A DNA stretch of 64,000 nucleotides from contig NZ_SPQS01000009.1 in assembly GCF_004570865.1 (NCBI RefSeq), positions 248,001-312,000 of the forward strand. The letters are read 5' to 3'. Position numbers and translations under genes: made by a program. Source of the DNA: Bradyrhizobium frederickii. Lineage in GTDB: Bacteria; Pseudomonadota; Alphaproteobacteria; Rhizobiales; Xanthobacteraceae. This document shows, piece by piece, positions 8,385 to 17,913 of this stretch (positions are counted from its first letter, which is position 1; each line of letters begins with the position of its first letter). The notes under the pieces were generated by a model. It did no database searches. It was not told the DNA's origin and was given only the letters and a program-made list of their open reading frames with translations.

Positions 8385-8511
8385 TACACCACTTCCGAGC
8401 CGAAAGCCCGATTTCACCACGCGGCACGCCCGACCGCGAGCGACGCTGCGGCCGGAGCGCTGTCATTTTGGCGAAAAGGATGAGCGGACGGTTAATGCGG
8501 GCGGGGGAATC

Positions 8512-10986
8512 TCACGTCCCGCGCGGCTTCGCCCGCCGGGTCGGCGGCGCATTGGCCGGATCGTCGGGCCAGGGGTGGCGCGGGTAGCGGCCGCGCAGGT
8601 CGGAGCGCACCGCGCTGTAGCTGCCGCGCCAGAAGCCTGGGAGATCACGCGTCACCTGCACCGGGCGCTGTGCCGGCGACAGCAGCTCCAGCACCAGCGG
8701 CACCTTGCCGGCCGCGATCGAGGGATGGGTGTTGAGGCCGAACAATTCCTGCAGCCGCACCGCGATGGTCGGCCCCTGCTCGGCCTCGTAGTCGATCGCG
8801 AGCACGCTCCCTGTGGGCGCCTCGAAATGCGTCGGCGCCTCGCGGTCGAGCCGCGCGCGCATCTCCCAGGGCAGCAGCGCCATCAGCGCGTCGGAGAGAT
8901 CGCCGGGGGAAATGTCCTTGAGCGCGATCTTGTCGTAGAGCGCCGGCACCAGCCAGTCGTCGCACCGCGCGATCAATCCGTCATCGGACAGATCTGGCCA
9001 GCTGTCGCCCTCGGCCTTGCGCAAGAACATCACGCGGTCGCGCCATTGCTTAGCGGCCTTCGACCACGGCAGCCGGTCGAGACCGGCGGCGATCAATCCA
9101 TCGGCGAGAATGCGCGCGGTGGTCTCGGATGGCGACAATGCGAGGGTGGCTTCGGACAGCGTGATCGCATGCAGCACGCGCTTGCGCCGAGCCCGCAACG
9201 CCATCGCGCCGCGGTCGAACGAAATCTCGTCGGCGGTCTCGATGTGCTCGGCAAAATGCCGCTCGATCTCGTCCTCGGTGATCTGCGCGGCGAGCAGGAT
9301 CCGTCCGCTCGCCGCCGTGCCCGTCATCTCGCCGATTGCGATATAGGGCGCGCGGGCGAGCGAGGAGGTCTGCTCGACGGCGGCGCCGCGGCCATTGGCA
9401 AGCACGAAGCTGCCGTTGCCGCGATTGCGCGCGACGCGGTCCGGGAACGCATAAGCGAGCATCAGGCCGGTCGAGAGATCCTCCTGCGGCCCGGCCTGCT
9501 CGGAAGCCGCCACCTGCGAGGCCCAGCGCCGCGCGAGGTCGCGCGCGCTTGAGGCGCGCGGCGAGCGATCGCGGCGAAACTGATCGCGCCGGTGCTCGAG
9601 ATCGACGCTGTCGCCGCCAAGCCCGCGCTCGGTGATGATGGCGGCGATCTCGGCGGCGGCCTCGCCTTCGCCCGCACGATGCGAATCCACGATCATGCGC
9701 GCCAGCCGCGGCGGCAGCGCCAGCGCGCGCAGGCTCTTGCCTTCCGCGGTGATGCGGCCGTCGCCATCGAGCGCGTTGAGCTCGGTCAGCAGGCTCTTCG
9801 CTTCCTTCCAGGCCGGCCCGGGCGGCGGATCGAGGAACGACAGCGTGGCTGGATCGCTAACGCCCCATTGCGCGAGATCGAGCACCAGCGAAGATAGATC
9901 CGCGCTGAGGATTTCCGGCTGGGTGTAGGGCGCAAGCGAAGCCGTCTGCGGCTCGTCCCAGAGCCGGTAGCAGACGCCAGGCTCGGTGCGGCCGGCGCGA
10001 CCGCGGCGCTGGTCCACCGCAGCGCGCGAGGCGCGCACGGTCTCGAGCCGCGTCAGGCCGATGTCGGGCTCGTAGCGCGGCACGCGGGCGAGCCCGGAAT
10101 CGACCACGATGCGCACGCCCTCGATCGTCAGCGAGGTCTCCGCGATCGAGGTCGCGAGCACCACCTTGCGCGTGCCCTTGGGTGCCGGCGCGATGGCACG
10201 GTCCTGCACGGCGGCGTCGAGCGCGCCGAACAGCGGCACGATCTCGATCGAAGCGTCCTGCACGCGCTCGGAAAGGAAATTCTGGGTGCGGCGGATTTCG
10301 GCGGCGCCCGGCAGGAAGGCCAGCACCGAGCCGCTGTCGGCGCGAAGCGCGGATGCGATCGCATCCGCCATCTGCCGCTCGATCGGCGCATCCGCCTTGC
10401 GGCCGAGATAGCGCGTCTCGACGGGGAAGGCGCGGCCCTCGCTTTCGACGACGGGCGCATCGCCCAGAAGCTTTGCCACGCGCGCACCGTCGAGCGTTGC
10501 CGACATCACGAGGATGCGCAGATCCTCGCGCAGGCCGGTTTGCGCGTCGCGGGCCAGCGCGAGGCCCATGTCGGCATCGAGCGAGCGCTCGTGGAATTCA
10601 TCGAACAGGATGGCGGCAACACCTGACAGTTCGGGATCGTCGAGGATCTGGCGGGTGAAGATGCCCTCGGTCACCACCTCGATGCGCGTCGTGCGCGAGA
10701 TCTTCGAGCCGAAGCGGACGCGGTAGCCGACGGTCTCGCCAGTGCGTTCGCCGAGCGACTTGGCCATGCGGTCGGCGCTGGCGCGCGCCGCGATACGGCG
10801 CGGCTCCAGCACGATGATCTTCTTGCCCCTGGCCCAGGGCGCATCGAGCAGGGCCAGCGGCACGCGCGTGGTCTTGCCGGCCCCGGGCGGCGCCACCAGC
10901 ACGGCGGCGTTGTGCGCCTCCAGCGTGCGCGAGAGCTCGTCGAGCACGGCATCGATCGGGAGGGGCGTGTCGAAACTGCGGGGCAA
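8512..10986 (-). CDS. hrpB: ATP-dependent helicase HrpB
   Basis: An 824-residue DEAH-type superfamily 2 helicase. Walker A is PPGAGKTT at 33-40, the Walker B/DEAH equivalent is LFDEFHERS, motif III is VMSATLDG and motif VI is QRRGRAGRTEPG; the C-terminal third has the HrpB-specific domain ending with a basic PTRRAKPR tail. HrpB is a widespread bacterial relative of spliceosomal DEAH helicases whose cellular role is unsettled. The length is standard. It lies alone on the minus strand between the protease gene and a family G repeat. Confidence 0.92.
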   Translation of the reverse strand: MPRSFDTPLPIDAVLDELSRTLEAHNAAVLVAPPGAGKTTRVPLALLDAPWARGKKIIVLEPRRIAARASADRMAKSLGERTGETVGYRVRFGSKISRTTRIEVVTEGIFTRQILDDPELSGVAAILFDEFHERSLDADMGLALARDAQTGLREDLRILVMSATLDGARVAKLLGDAPVVESEGRAFPVETRYLGRKADAPIERQMADAIASALRADSGSVLAFLPGAAEIRRTQNFLSERVQDASIEIVPLFGALDAAVQDRAIAPAPKGTRKVVLATSIAETSLTIEGVRIVVDSGLARVPRYEPDIGLTRLETVRASRAAVDQRRGRAGRTEPGVCYRLWDEPQTASLAPYTQPEILSADLSSLVLDLAQWGVSDPATLSFLDPPPGPAWKEAKSLLTELNALDGDGRITAEGKSLRALALPPRLARMIVDSHRAGEGEAAAEIAAIITERGLGGDSVDLEHRRDQFRRDRSPRASSARDLARRWASQVAASEQAGPQEDLSTGLMLAYAFPDRVARNRGNGSFVLANGRGAAVEQTSSLARAPYIAIGEMTGTAASGRILLAAQITEDEIERHFAEHIETADEISFDRGAMALRARRKRVLHAITLSEATLALSPSETTARILADGLIAAGLDRLPWSKAAKQWRDRVMFLRKAEGDSWPDLSDDGLIARCDDWLVPALYDKIALKDISPGDLSDALMALLPWEMRARLDREAPTHFEAPTGSVLAIDYEAEQGPTIAVRLQELFGLNTHPSIAAGKVPLVLELLSPAQRPVQVTRDLPGFWRGSYSAVRSDLRGRYPRHPWPDDPANAPPTRRAKPRGT

Positions 10987-10999
10987 GATCTATCAACCC

Positions 11000-11096
11000 G
11001 TCATGCCCGGCCTCGTGCCGGGCATCCACGTTCTTTCATCTGGCAGTGAACAAGACGTGGATGGCCGGGACAAGCCCGGCCATGACGGTTTCGTTC
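11000..11096. repeat. Intergenic palindromic repeat, family G (copy 1)
   Basis: GTCATGCCCGG ... CATCCACGTTCTTTC ... GACGTGGATGGCCGGGACAA ... GGCCATGAC: nested inverted halves around a CCACGTTCTT/GACGTGG core. It occupies the whole gap between hrpB and ugd. Related elements occur at 21778 and (short form) 29233. Confidence 0.75.
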
Positions 11097-11114
11097 AAAG
11101 AGAATGTGCAGCAA

Positions 11115-12431
11115 TCAGCCCTGCACCGGCGGGCGGCCGACGCTCTCATAGACGAAGCCGGCCGCTTCCATGTCCTCGGGGCGGTAGATGTTGCGCAGGT
11201 CAACGACGACAGGCTGCGCCATGACGCTCTTCAGCCGGTCGAGATCCAGCGCGCGGAACTGGACCCATTCGGTGACGATGACGAGCGCATCGGCGCCTTG
11301 CGCGCAGGAATAGGCGTCCTCGCAATAGGTGATGTCAGGCAGCTCACCCTTGGCCTGCTCCATGCCGACGGGATCGAACGCCTTGACCTTCGCGCCCATG
11401 TCGATCAGGCCTGTGACCAGCGGGATCGACGGTGCATCGCGCATGTCGTCGGTATCTGGCTTGAAGGTGAGGCCGAGCACGGCGACGGTCTTGCCGCGCA
11501 AATTGCCGCCGAGCGCCTGACTCACCTTGCGCGCCATCGCGCGCTTGCGGTTTTCGTTCACGGCGAGCACGGATTCGACGATGCGCAAGGACACGTCGTA
11601 GTCCTGCGCGATCTTGATCAGCGCCTTGGTGTCCTTCGGGAAGCAGGAACCGCCGAAGCCGGGACCGGCATGCAGGAACTTGGTGCCGATGCGGTTGTCG
11701 AGGCCGATGCCGCGCGCGACCTCCTGCACGTTGGCGCCGGCCTTTTCGGAGAGATCGGCGATCTCGTTGATGAAGGTGATCTTGGTCGCCAGGAACGCGT
11801 TGGCGGCGTATTTGATCATCTCGGCGGTGCGGCGCGCGGTGAACATCAGCGGCGCCTGGTTCAGCGACAGCGGCCGATAAATGTCGCCCATTACCTTGCG
11901 GCCGCGCTCGTCGGAGGTGCCGACGACGACGCGATCGGGAAACTTGAAGTCACGGATCGCCGCGCCCTCGCGCAGGAACTCGGGGTTCGAGGCGACCACG
12001 ACGTCGGCGTTGGGGTTGGCCTCGCGGATGATGCGCTCGACCTCGTCACCGGTGCCCACCGGCACGGTCGACTTCGTCACCACGACGGTGAAGCCGGAAA
12101 GCGACTGCGCGATCTCTTTCGCGGCCGCGTAGACGTAGGACAGATCGGCATGGCCGTCGCCGCGGCGCGAGGGCGTGCCGACCGCGATGAACACCGCATC
12201 GGCCTCCGCGACCGGCTTCTTCAGGTCGGTGGTGAAGTCGAGCCGCTTGGCCTTGACGTTGGTCGCGACCAGCTCGTCGAGGCCGGGCTCGTAGATCGGG
12301 ATCTCGCCGCGGTGGAGCGCCGCGATCTTCTTCTCGTCCTTGTCGACGCAGGTGACGTCGTGACCGAAATCAGCAAAGCAGGCTCCGGACACCAGTCCCA
12401 CATAGCCCGTGCCGATCATCGCGATACGCAT
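11115..12431 (-). CDS. ugd: UDP-glucose 6-dehydrogenase
   Basis: A 438-residue enzyme oxidising UDP-glucose to UDP-glucuronate with two NAD, a precursor for exopolysaccharide and lipid A decoration. The N-terminal NAD-binding motif is MIGTGYVGLVSGACFA, the TKSTVPVGTGD loop is present, and the catalytic Cys263 lies in GFGGSCFPKDT. The central dimerisation domain and the C-terminal UDP-binding domain (LGLTFKPDTDDMRDAPS) are intact. ATG 12431 gives the normal N-terminus MRIAMIGTGYVG. It stands divergent to an acyltransferase gene, with about 200 bases between them. Confidence 0.96.
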   Translation of the reverse strand: MRIAMIGTGYVGLVSGACFADFGHDVTCVDKDEKKIAALHRGEIPIYEPGLDELVATNVKAKRLDFTTDLKKPVAEADAVFIAVGTPSRRGDGHADLSYVYAAAKEIAQSLSGFTVVVTKSTVPVGTGDEVERIIREANPNADVVVASNPEFLREGAAIRDFKFPDRVVVGTSDERGRKVMGDIYRPLSLNQAPLMFTARRTAEMIKYAANAFLATKITFINEIADLSEKAGANVQEVARGIGLDNRIGTKFLHAGPGFGGSCFPKDTKALIKIAQDYDVSLRIVESVLAVNENRKRAMARKVSQALGGNLRGKTVAVLGLTFKPDTDDMRDAPSIPLVTGLIDMGAKVKAFDPVGMEQAKGELPDITYCEDAYSCAQGADALVIVTEWVQFRALDLDRLKSVMAQPVVVDLRNIYRPEDMEAAGFVYESVGRPPVQG

Positions 12432-12630
12432 GAAAATCCCTGTTCTAGTTTGGTTAATGAAAACGAAACCCCGGCGCCGGGCGGTTTAGCATTTTCCGGC
12501 GGGGAAGGAACAGTCCGCATGCAAAAAAGCGGCATGGGAATTGAACCGGTAAAGAAGTCCGAAACCGCTGGGGCCCACACTGCCCCACACCCGGACAGGA
12601 CGGCGAAAAGGCGCCTCGAAAAGGGACACC

Positions 12631-13698
12631 ATGGCACCATCAGGCGCAATCGCAGGGAGCGGAGGCATCAAGGCCCCTTCTGCCGCGCGTGTCGACTGGG
12701 TCGACTATGCCAAAGGCATCTGCATCATCATGGTCGTGATGATGCATTCGGTGCTGGGCGTCGAGCTCGCCGCCGGCGAGACCGGTTTCATGCATGTTGC
12801 CGTGGCCTTCGCAAAGCCGTTCCGGATGCCGGATTTCTTCCTGATCTCGGGCCTGTTCCTGGCGCTTGTGATCGACCGGGACTGGCGGACCTATCTCGAC
12901 CGCAAGGTGGTGCATTTCGCCTATTTCTATGTCGTCTGGGTGACGATCCAGTTCGGCTTCAAGGCGCCGGCTTTCGTGGCCGAGGCGGGCTGGCACCACG
13001 TTGGCCTCTTGTATCTCGAAGCCTTCATCGAGCCGTTCGGCACGCTGTGGTTCATCTATCTGCTGCCGATCTTCTTCGTCGTCACAAAACTGACACGCAA
13101 GCTCCCGCCGCTCGCGATCTGGCTCGTCGCCGCCGCGCTGGAGACGGCCCGCATCACCACGGGCTGGACCGTCATCGACGAGTTCTGCGCGCGCTTCGTC
13201 TATTTCTATTCGGGCTATCTGTTCGCGCCTTACGTGTTCGCGCTGTCGGATCGCGCGCGCAAGCATCCGGCGCTCGCGCTCGCGGCGCTCGCGACCTGGG
13301 CGCTGGTCAATGCCGGCCTCGTCGTGTCGGGGGCCAGCGAATGGACGCTCGTCTCGCTGCTGCTCGGCTTTGCCGGCGCCTGCGCGATCATCACGATGGG
13401 CACGCTGCTAGCACGCGCCCATTGGATGAACGTCCTGCGCTTCTGCGGCGAACATTCGATCGTGATCTATCTCGCCTTCTTCCTGCCGATGGCGGCGAGC
13501 CGGACGCTGCTGCTGCGCAGCGGGATCATCCCTGACATCGGCATGGTGTCGCTGATCGTCACCGTCGCCGGGGTGATCGGTGCGCTCGCGATCTGGCAGG
13601 CTGCGCTGCGGCTCAATGCGCGCTTCCTGTTCGAGCGGCCCGACGCGTTCTGGATCGCGCCGAAGAAGGTGGCGCCGATGTTGCAGGCGGCGGAGTAG
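12631..13698 (+). CDS. Acyltransferase 3 family membrane protein
   Basis: A 355-residue integral membrane protein of the OafA/YrhL acyltransferase family. It begins with a polar stretch followed by the family signature VDYAKGICIIMVVMMHS, where the His of the first helix is the conserved catalytic-type residue, and then about ten hydrophobic segments including FRMPDFFLISGLFLAL. Members O-acetylate or succinylate surface polysaccharides, Nod factors, glucans or lipids; the substrate here is unknown. An AAAAGGGA ribosome-binding site precedes ATG 12631. The 199-base gap upstream, shared with divergent ugd, holds a CCCGGCGCCGGG palindrome near 12473 but no clear promoter that I can defend. Confidence 0.85.
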   Translation: MAPSGAIAGSGGIKAPSAARVDWVDYAKGICIIMVVMMHSVLGVELAAGETGFMHVAVAFAKPFRMPDFFLISGLFLALVIDRDWRTYLDRKVVHFAYFYVVWVTIQFGFKAPAFVAEAGWHHVGLLYLEAFIEPFGTLWFIYLLPIFFVVTKLTRKLPPLAIWLVAAALETARITTGWTVIDEFCARFVYFYSGYLFAPYVFALSDRARKHPALALAALATWALVNAGLVVSGASEWTLVSLLLGFAGACAIITMGTLLARAHWMNVLRFCGEHSIVIYLAFFLPMAASRTLLLRSGIIPDIGMVSLIVTVAGVIGALAIWQAALRLNARFLFERPDAFWIAPKKVAPMLQAAE

Positions 13699-13711
13699 CT
13701 GCATTCCCGCT

Positions 13712-13811
13712 GTCGTCGCCCGGCTCGACCAGGCGACCCAGTATTCCAGAGACAGCAATTATTGACCGATGCGCCGCGGCGTACTGGATTCCCCGCTTTC
13801 GCGGGAAATGA
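13712..13811. repeat. Intergenic palindromic repeat, family B (copy 2)
   Basis: Starts GTCGTCGCCCGG, has CCCAGTATTCCAGAGACAG and GCCGCGGCGTACTGGATTCC, ends GCGGGAAATGAC. Directly follows the acyltransferase stop. Confidence 0.75.
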
Positions 13812-13843
13812 CAGTGGAGATGTGGGAAATGACAGTGGGGATA
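13803..13843. repeat. 21-base imperfect tandem duplication
   Basis: GGGAAATGACAGTGGAGATG and GGGAAATGACAGTGGGGATA follow one another at the 3' edge of the family B repeat, about 70 bases upstream of polA. Two units only. Confidence 0.7.
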
Positions 13844-13913
13844 GCTGCGCCAACGCCTTAAAAACTCGCTGTCTGAGGCTGTCAAAGCCCGCAAAAATTC
13901 ATACATTGCGGCC

Positions 13914-16900
13914 ATGCCCAAAACCTCCCCGAAGACCACCGCCAAAGCCGACACCAAGGCAGCGCCCAAAGCCGCCGCCGATACCAAGCCCGCTGCTGCC
14001 AAACCTGCTGCCAAGCCGGTTGCAGCCAAGTCCGCCGGCAAGGGCGACCACGTGTTCCTGGTCGACGGTTCCTCCTACATCTTCCGCGCCTACCACGCGC
14101 TGCCGCCGCTGAACCGCAAGTCCGACGGGCTGCAGGTCAACGCCGTGCTCGGCTTCTGCAACATGCTGTGGAAGCTGCTCCGCGAGATGCCCGAGGACAA
14201 CCGGCCGACGCATCTGGCGATCATCTTCGACAAGTCGGAGATCACGTTCCGCAACAAGATCTATCCCGAATACAAGGCGCATAGGCCGCCGGCGCCTGAG
14301 GATCTGATCCCGCAATTCGCGCTGATCCGCGAGGCGGTGCGCGCCTTCGACCTGCCCTGCCTGGAACAGACCGGGTTCGAGGCCGACGATCTGATCGCGA
14401 CCTATGTGCGGCAGGCCTGCGAGCGCGGCGCCAGCGCGACCATCGTGTCTTCCGACAAGGACCTGATGCAGCTCGTGACCGATTGCGTCACCATGTACGA
14501 CACCATGAAGGACCGCCGCATCGGCATCCCGGAGGTGATCGAGAAATTCGGCGTTCCCCCGAACAAGGTGGTGGAGGTGCAGGCGCTGGCCGGCGATTCC
14601 ACCGACAACGTGCCCGGCGTGCCCGGCATCGGCATCAAGACCGCGGCGCAGCTGATCACCGAATATGGCGACCTCGACCAATTGCTGTTCCGCGCCGGCG
14701 AGATCAAGCAGCCGAAGCGGCGCGAGGCGCTGCTCGAGAATGCGGAGAAGGCCCGCATCTCGCGGCAACTCGTGCTGCTCGACGACAAGGTCGAGCTCGA
14801 GGTGCCGCTCGACGACCTCGCCGTCCACGAGCCGGACGCGCGCAAGCTGATCGCCTTCCTCAAGGCGATGGAATTCACCACGCTGACGCGGCGCGTCGCC
14901 GAATATGCGCAGATCGATCCCACCAATGTCGATGCCGACCCGGGCTATGCCCGCGGCGCCAGTGTGTTCACGCCGCTGCCGCCCTCGGACGTCGTGCCCG
15001 CACCGGGGACCGGCACACCGGCGCAAGCCGCGCCTAGCCGCCCCAACAAGTCGGCAAGCAAGGAGGACAAGGCTGCGAGCCCGAAGGGCGCGCCGATCTC
15101 GCTCGCCGCCGCGCGTGAAGAGGCGCTGCGCAAGCTTCCGGTCGATCGCAGCAAGTATCACGCGATCAAGACGCTTGGGGAACTCGACGCCTTCATCGCG
15201 CGCGTCCACGATGCCGGTCATGTCGCGATCGAGATCAAGGCCAACTCGATCGATCCGATGCAGGCCGATCTCTGCGGCATCGCGCTGGCGCTGGCGCCGA
15301 ACGATGCCTGCTACGTGCCGCTGGCGCACAAGCAGTCCGGCGGCGGGGCGGGCCTGTTCGACGCGGGCCTCGCGCCAGATCAGGTCAAGCATGCGGATGC
15401 GATCGCAGCGCTGCGGCCGGTGCTGGAATCGGCCGGCATCCTCAAGATCGGCTTCGACGTCAAATTCAGCGCCGTGATGCTGGCGCAGCACGGCATCACC
15501 CTGCGCAACATCGACGATGCGCTCCTGATCTCCTACGTGCTCGATGCCGGTCGCGGCTCCCAAGCGCTGGAATCGCTGTCCGAGCGCTGGTTCGGTCATG
15601 CCATGATGAAGGAGAACGAGCTGCTCGGCAGCGGCAAGGGCAAGATCACCTTCGACCAGGTGCCGATCGACAAGGCCGCCCCGCTGTCGGCCGAAGGCGC
15701 CGACGTCGCCTTGCGGCTCTGGCGCGTGCTGAAGCCGCGCCTCGTCGCCGAGCACATGACCACGGTCTATGAGACGCTGGAGCGGCCGCTGGTCTCCGTG
15801 CTCGCGCGCATGGAGCGGCGCGGCATCTCGATCGACCGCCAGGTGCTGTCGCGGTTGTCCGGCGACTTTGCCCAGACCGCCGCGCGCGTCGAGGCCGAGA
15901 TCCAGGAGATTGCGGGCGAGCCGGTCAATGTCGGCAGCCCCAAGCAGATCGGCGATATCCTGTTCGGCAAGATGGGACTATCAGGCGGCACCAAGACCAA
16001 GACCGGCGCGTGGTCGACCACCGCGCAGGTGCTGGACGAGCTCGCCGAGCAGGGCCACGACTTCCCGAAGAAGATCCTGGAGTGGCGCCAGGTCTCGAAA
16101 CTGAAATCGACCTATACCGACGCGCTGCCGACCTATGTCAATCCGCAGACGCATCGCGTGCACACGACCTACGCGCTGGCCGCGACCACGACGGGCCGGC
16201 TGTCCTCGAACGAGCCGAATTTGCAGAACATCCCGGTGCGCACCGAGGACGGCCGAAAGATCCGCCGCGCCTTTATCGCGACATCAGGACACAAGCTGGT
16301 TTCGGCGGATTATTCGCAGATCGAGCTGCGGCTGCTCGCCGAGATCGCCGACATTCCCGTGCTGAAGCAGGCGTTCCGCGACGGCCTCGACATTCATGCC
16401 ATGACGGCGTCGGAGATGTTCGGCGTGCCGATCAAGGGCATGCCGAGCGAGATCCGCCGTCGCGCCAAGGCAATCAATTTCGGCATCATTTACGGCATCT
16501 CGGCGTTCGGCCTCGCCAACCAGCTCGGCATCGCCCGCGAGGAAGCCTCCGCCTACATCAAGAAGTATTTCGAGCGCTTCCCCGGCATCCGCGCCTACAT
16601 GGACGAGACGCGGGACTTCTGCCGCAGCCACGGCTACGTCACCACGCTGTTCGGCCGCAAGTGCCACTACCCCGACATCAAGGCCTCCAACGCCTCGGTG
16701 CGCGCCTTCAACGAGCGCGCCGCGATCAACGCGCGGCTCCAGGGCACCGCCGCCGACATCATCCGCCGCGCCATGACGCGGGTCGAGGACGCGCTCGCCG
16801 CGAAGAAGCTGTCGGCGCAGATGCTGCTGCAGGTCCATGACGAGTTGATCTTCGAGGTGCCCGACGCCGAGGTCGAGGCGACGCTCCCCGTCGTGCAGCA

Positions 16901-16994
16901 CGTGATGCAGGACGCGCCGTTCCCGGCGGTGCTGCTGTCGGTGCCGCTGCACGTGGACGCGCGCGCGGCGAACAATTGGGACGAGGCGCATTGA
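13914..16994 (+). CDS. polA: DNA polymerase I lacking proofreading catalytic residues
   Basis: A 1026-residue Pol I for Okazaki fragment processing and repair. Order of parts: an Ala/Lys/Pro-rich N-terminal tail (1-43), the 5'-3' FEN-type nuclease (about 44-330, starting VFLVDGSSYIFRAYHAL), a low-complexity linker, a 3'-5' exonuclease-like domain (about 400-600) and the polymerase domain with motif A SADYSQIELR, motif B RRRAKAINFGIIYG and motif C QVHDELIFE. In the exonuclease-like domain the expected DxE reads E440-I-K442, the second-motif Asp is Ser519, and the YxxxD of the third motif is L591-S-A-E-G595. All four metal ligands are therefore gone and proofreading should be absent, as in Taq polymerase. 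Confidence 0.96.
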   Translation: MPKTSPKTTAKADTKAAPKAAADTKPAAAKPAAKPVAAKSAGKGDHVFLVDGSSYIFRAYHALPPLNRKSDGLQVNAVLGFCNMLWKLLREMPEDNRPTHLAIIFDKSEITFRNKIYPEYKAHRPPAPEDLIPQFALIREAVRAFDLPCLEQTGFEADDLIATYVRQACERGASATIVSSDKDLMQLVTDCVTMYDTMKDRRIGIPEVIEKFGVPPNKVVEVQALAGDSTDNVPGVPGIGIKTAAQLITEYGDLDQLLFRAGEIKQPKRREALLENAEKARISRQLVLLDDKVELEVPLDDLAVHEPDARKLIAFLKAMEFTTLTRRVAEYAQIDPTNVDADPGYARGASVFTPLPPSDVVPAPGTGTPAQAAPSRPNKSASKEDKAASPKGAPISLAAAREEALRKLPVDRSKYHAIKTLGELDAFIARVHDAGHVAIEIKANSIDPMQADLCGIALALAPNDACYVPLAHKQSGGGAGLFDAGLAPDQVKHADAIAALRPVLESAGILKIGFDVKFSAVMLAQHGITLRNIDDALLISYVLDAGRGSQALESLSERWFGHAMMKENELLGSGKGKITFDQVPIDKAAPLSAEGADVALRLWRVLKPRLVAEHMTTVYETLERPLVSVLARMERRGISIDRQVLSRLSGDFAQTAARVEAEIQEIAGEPVNVGSPKQIGDILFGKMGLSGGTKTKTGAWSTTAQVLDELAEQGHDFPKKILEWRQVSKLKSTYTDALPTYVNPQTHRVHTTYALAATTTGRLSSNEPNLQNIPVRTEDGRKIRRAFIATSGHKLVSADYSQIELRLLAEIADIPVLKQAFRDGLDIHAMTASEMFGVPIKGMPSEIRRRAKAINFGIIYGISAFGLANQLGIAREEASAYIKKYFERFPGIRAYMDETRDFCRSHGYVTTLFGRKCHYPDIKASNASVRAFNERAAINARLQGTAADIIRRAMTRVEDALAAKKLSAQMLLQVHDELIFEVPDAEVEATLPVVQHVMQDAPFPAVLLSVPLHVDARAANNWDEAH

Positions 16995-17044
16995 GGCTGC
17001 TCTTTACCCTCATAACATGCGCTGGCTGCCGCCACACACTCGGT

Positions 17045-17164
17045 GTCGTCCCCGCGAACGCGGGGACCCATAACCACGGAATCTGGTTTGGCGAAGATTG
17101 CCCATGACTACCTTGCGTCAAACTTCTCCCTGGGGGTATGGGTCCCCGCGTTCGCGGGGACGAC
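17045..17164. repeat. Intergenic palindromic repeat, family A (copy 2)
   Basis: GTCGTCCCCGCGAACGCGGG at the left is matched by CCCGCGTTCGCGGGGACGAC at the right; CCCATAACCAC and GGGGGTATGGG lie inside. It begins 50 bases after polA and can fold into one long stem. Confidence 0.8.
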
Positions 17165-17237
17165 GCTGGGATGACATGCGGGCATCGAATTGTCCTCCGA
17201 GCAATTGCGCGATGGCCCGGCACGGCCTCGCATATTA

Positions 17238-17264
17238 GAACCAGTGCATCTCCCGCACCGGTTC
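17238..17264 (+). promoter_or_regulatory. Hairpin directly 5' of the LysE-family gene
   Basis: GAACC-A-GTGC (17238-17247) and GCAC-C-GGTTC (17255-17264) pair over nine of ten positions with a 7-base loop, ending 4 bases before the ATG. No Shine-Dalgarno motif is visible elsewhere, so folding would govern access to the start codon. A TATTAG box just upstream may instead put the transcription start near here. Confidence 0.35.
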
Positions 17265-17268
17265 AGCC

Positions 17269-17904
17269 ATGCCCCACACCTCCGCCCTGCTCGGCTTCGC
17301 CCTCGTCAGCCTCGGTCTCGTGCTTACGCCGGGACCGAACATGATCTATCTGATCTCGCGCTCGATCACGCAGGGACCGGCGGCCGGCATCGTCTCGCTC
17401 GGCGGCGTCGCGCTCGGCTTCGTGTTCTACATGCTGTGCGCGGCGTTCGGCATCACGGCGCTGCTGCTCGCCATTCCCTTTGCCTATGACGCGCTGCGCT
17501 TCGCCGGCGCAGGCTATCTGCTCTGGCTCGCCTGGCAGGCGGTGAAGCCCGGCGGACGATCGCCGTTCCAGGTCAGGAAGCTCGCGATCGACAGCCCGCG
17601 CAAATTGTTTGCGATGGGCTTCGTCACCAACCTGCTCAACCCGAAGATCGCGATGCTGTATCTGGCGCTGCTGCCGCAATTCATCGATCCCGCCGCCGGC
17701 AGCGTGCTGACGCAGTCGGTCGTGCTGGGCGCAATCCAGATCGCGATCAGCGTCAGCGTCAATGCGATGATCGCGCTGGCCGCCGGCTCGATCGCGCTGT
17801 TCCTGGCGAACCGGCCGAGCTGGATGCTGGTGCAGCGCTGGCTGATGGGCACCGTGCTGGCCGGGCTCGCGGTGCGGATGGCGGTGGAGGCGAAGAAGGT
17901 GTGA
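17269..17904 (+). CDS. LysE/RhtB-family exporter
   Basis: A 211-residue inner-membrane protein with six hydrophobic segments. The LysE-family signature follows the first helix as LTPGPNMIYLISRSITQGPAAG, and the GFVTNLLNPKIAMLYLALLPQF segment is also diagnostic. Members export amino acids such as lysine, arginine, homoserine or threonine, or other small metabolites, by proton antiport. The gene stands alone; ATG 17269 is preceded by a hairpin rather than a clear ribosome-binding site. Confidence 0.9.
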   Translation: MPHTSALLGFALVSLGLVLTPGPNMIYLISRSITQGPAAGIVSLGGVALGFVFYMLCAAFGITALLLAIPFAYDALRFAGAGYLLWLAWQAVKPGGRSPFQVRKLAIDSPRKLFAMGFVTNLLNPKIAMLYLALLPQFIDPAAGSVLTQSVVLGAIQIAISVSVNAMIALAAGSIALFLANRPSWMLVQRWLMGTVLAGLAVRMAVEAKKV

Positions 17905-17913
17905 CGGCACAAC

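Noticed and set aside
13899..15755. Long open frame on the minus strand opposite polA (over 600 codons)
   Set aside because: It mirrors polA codon by codon in a GC-rich sequence, has no start context and a composition rich in Arg, His, Asp and Gly typical of antisense frames.
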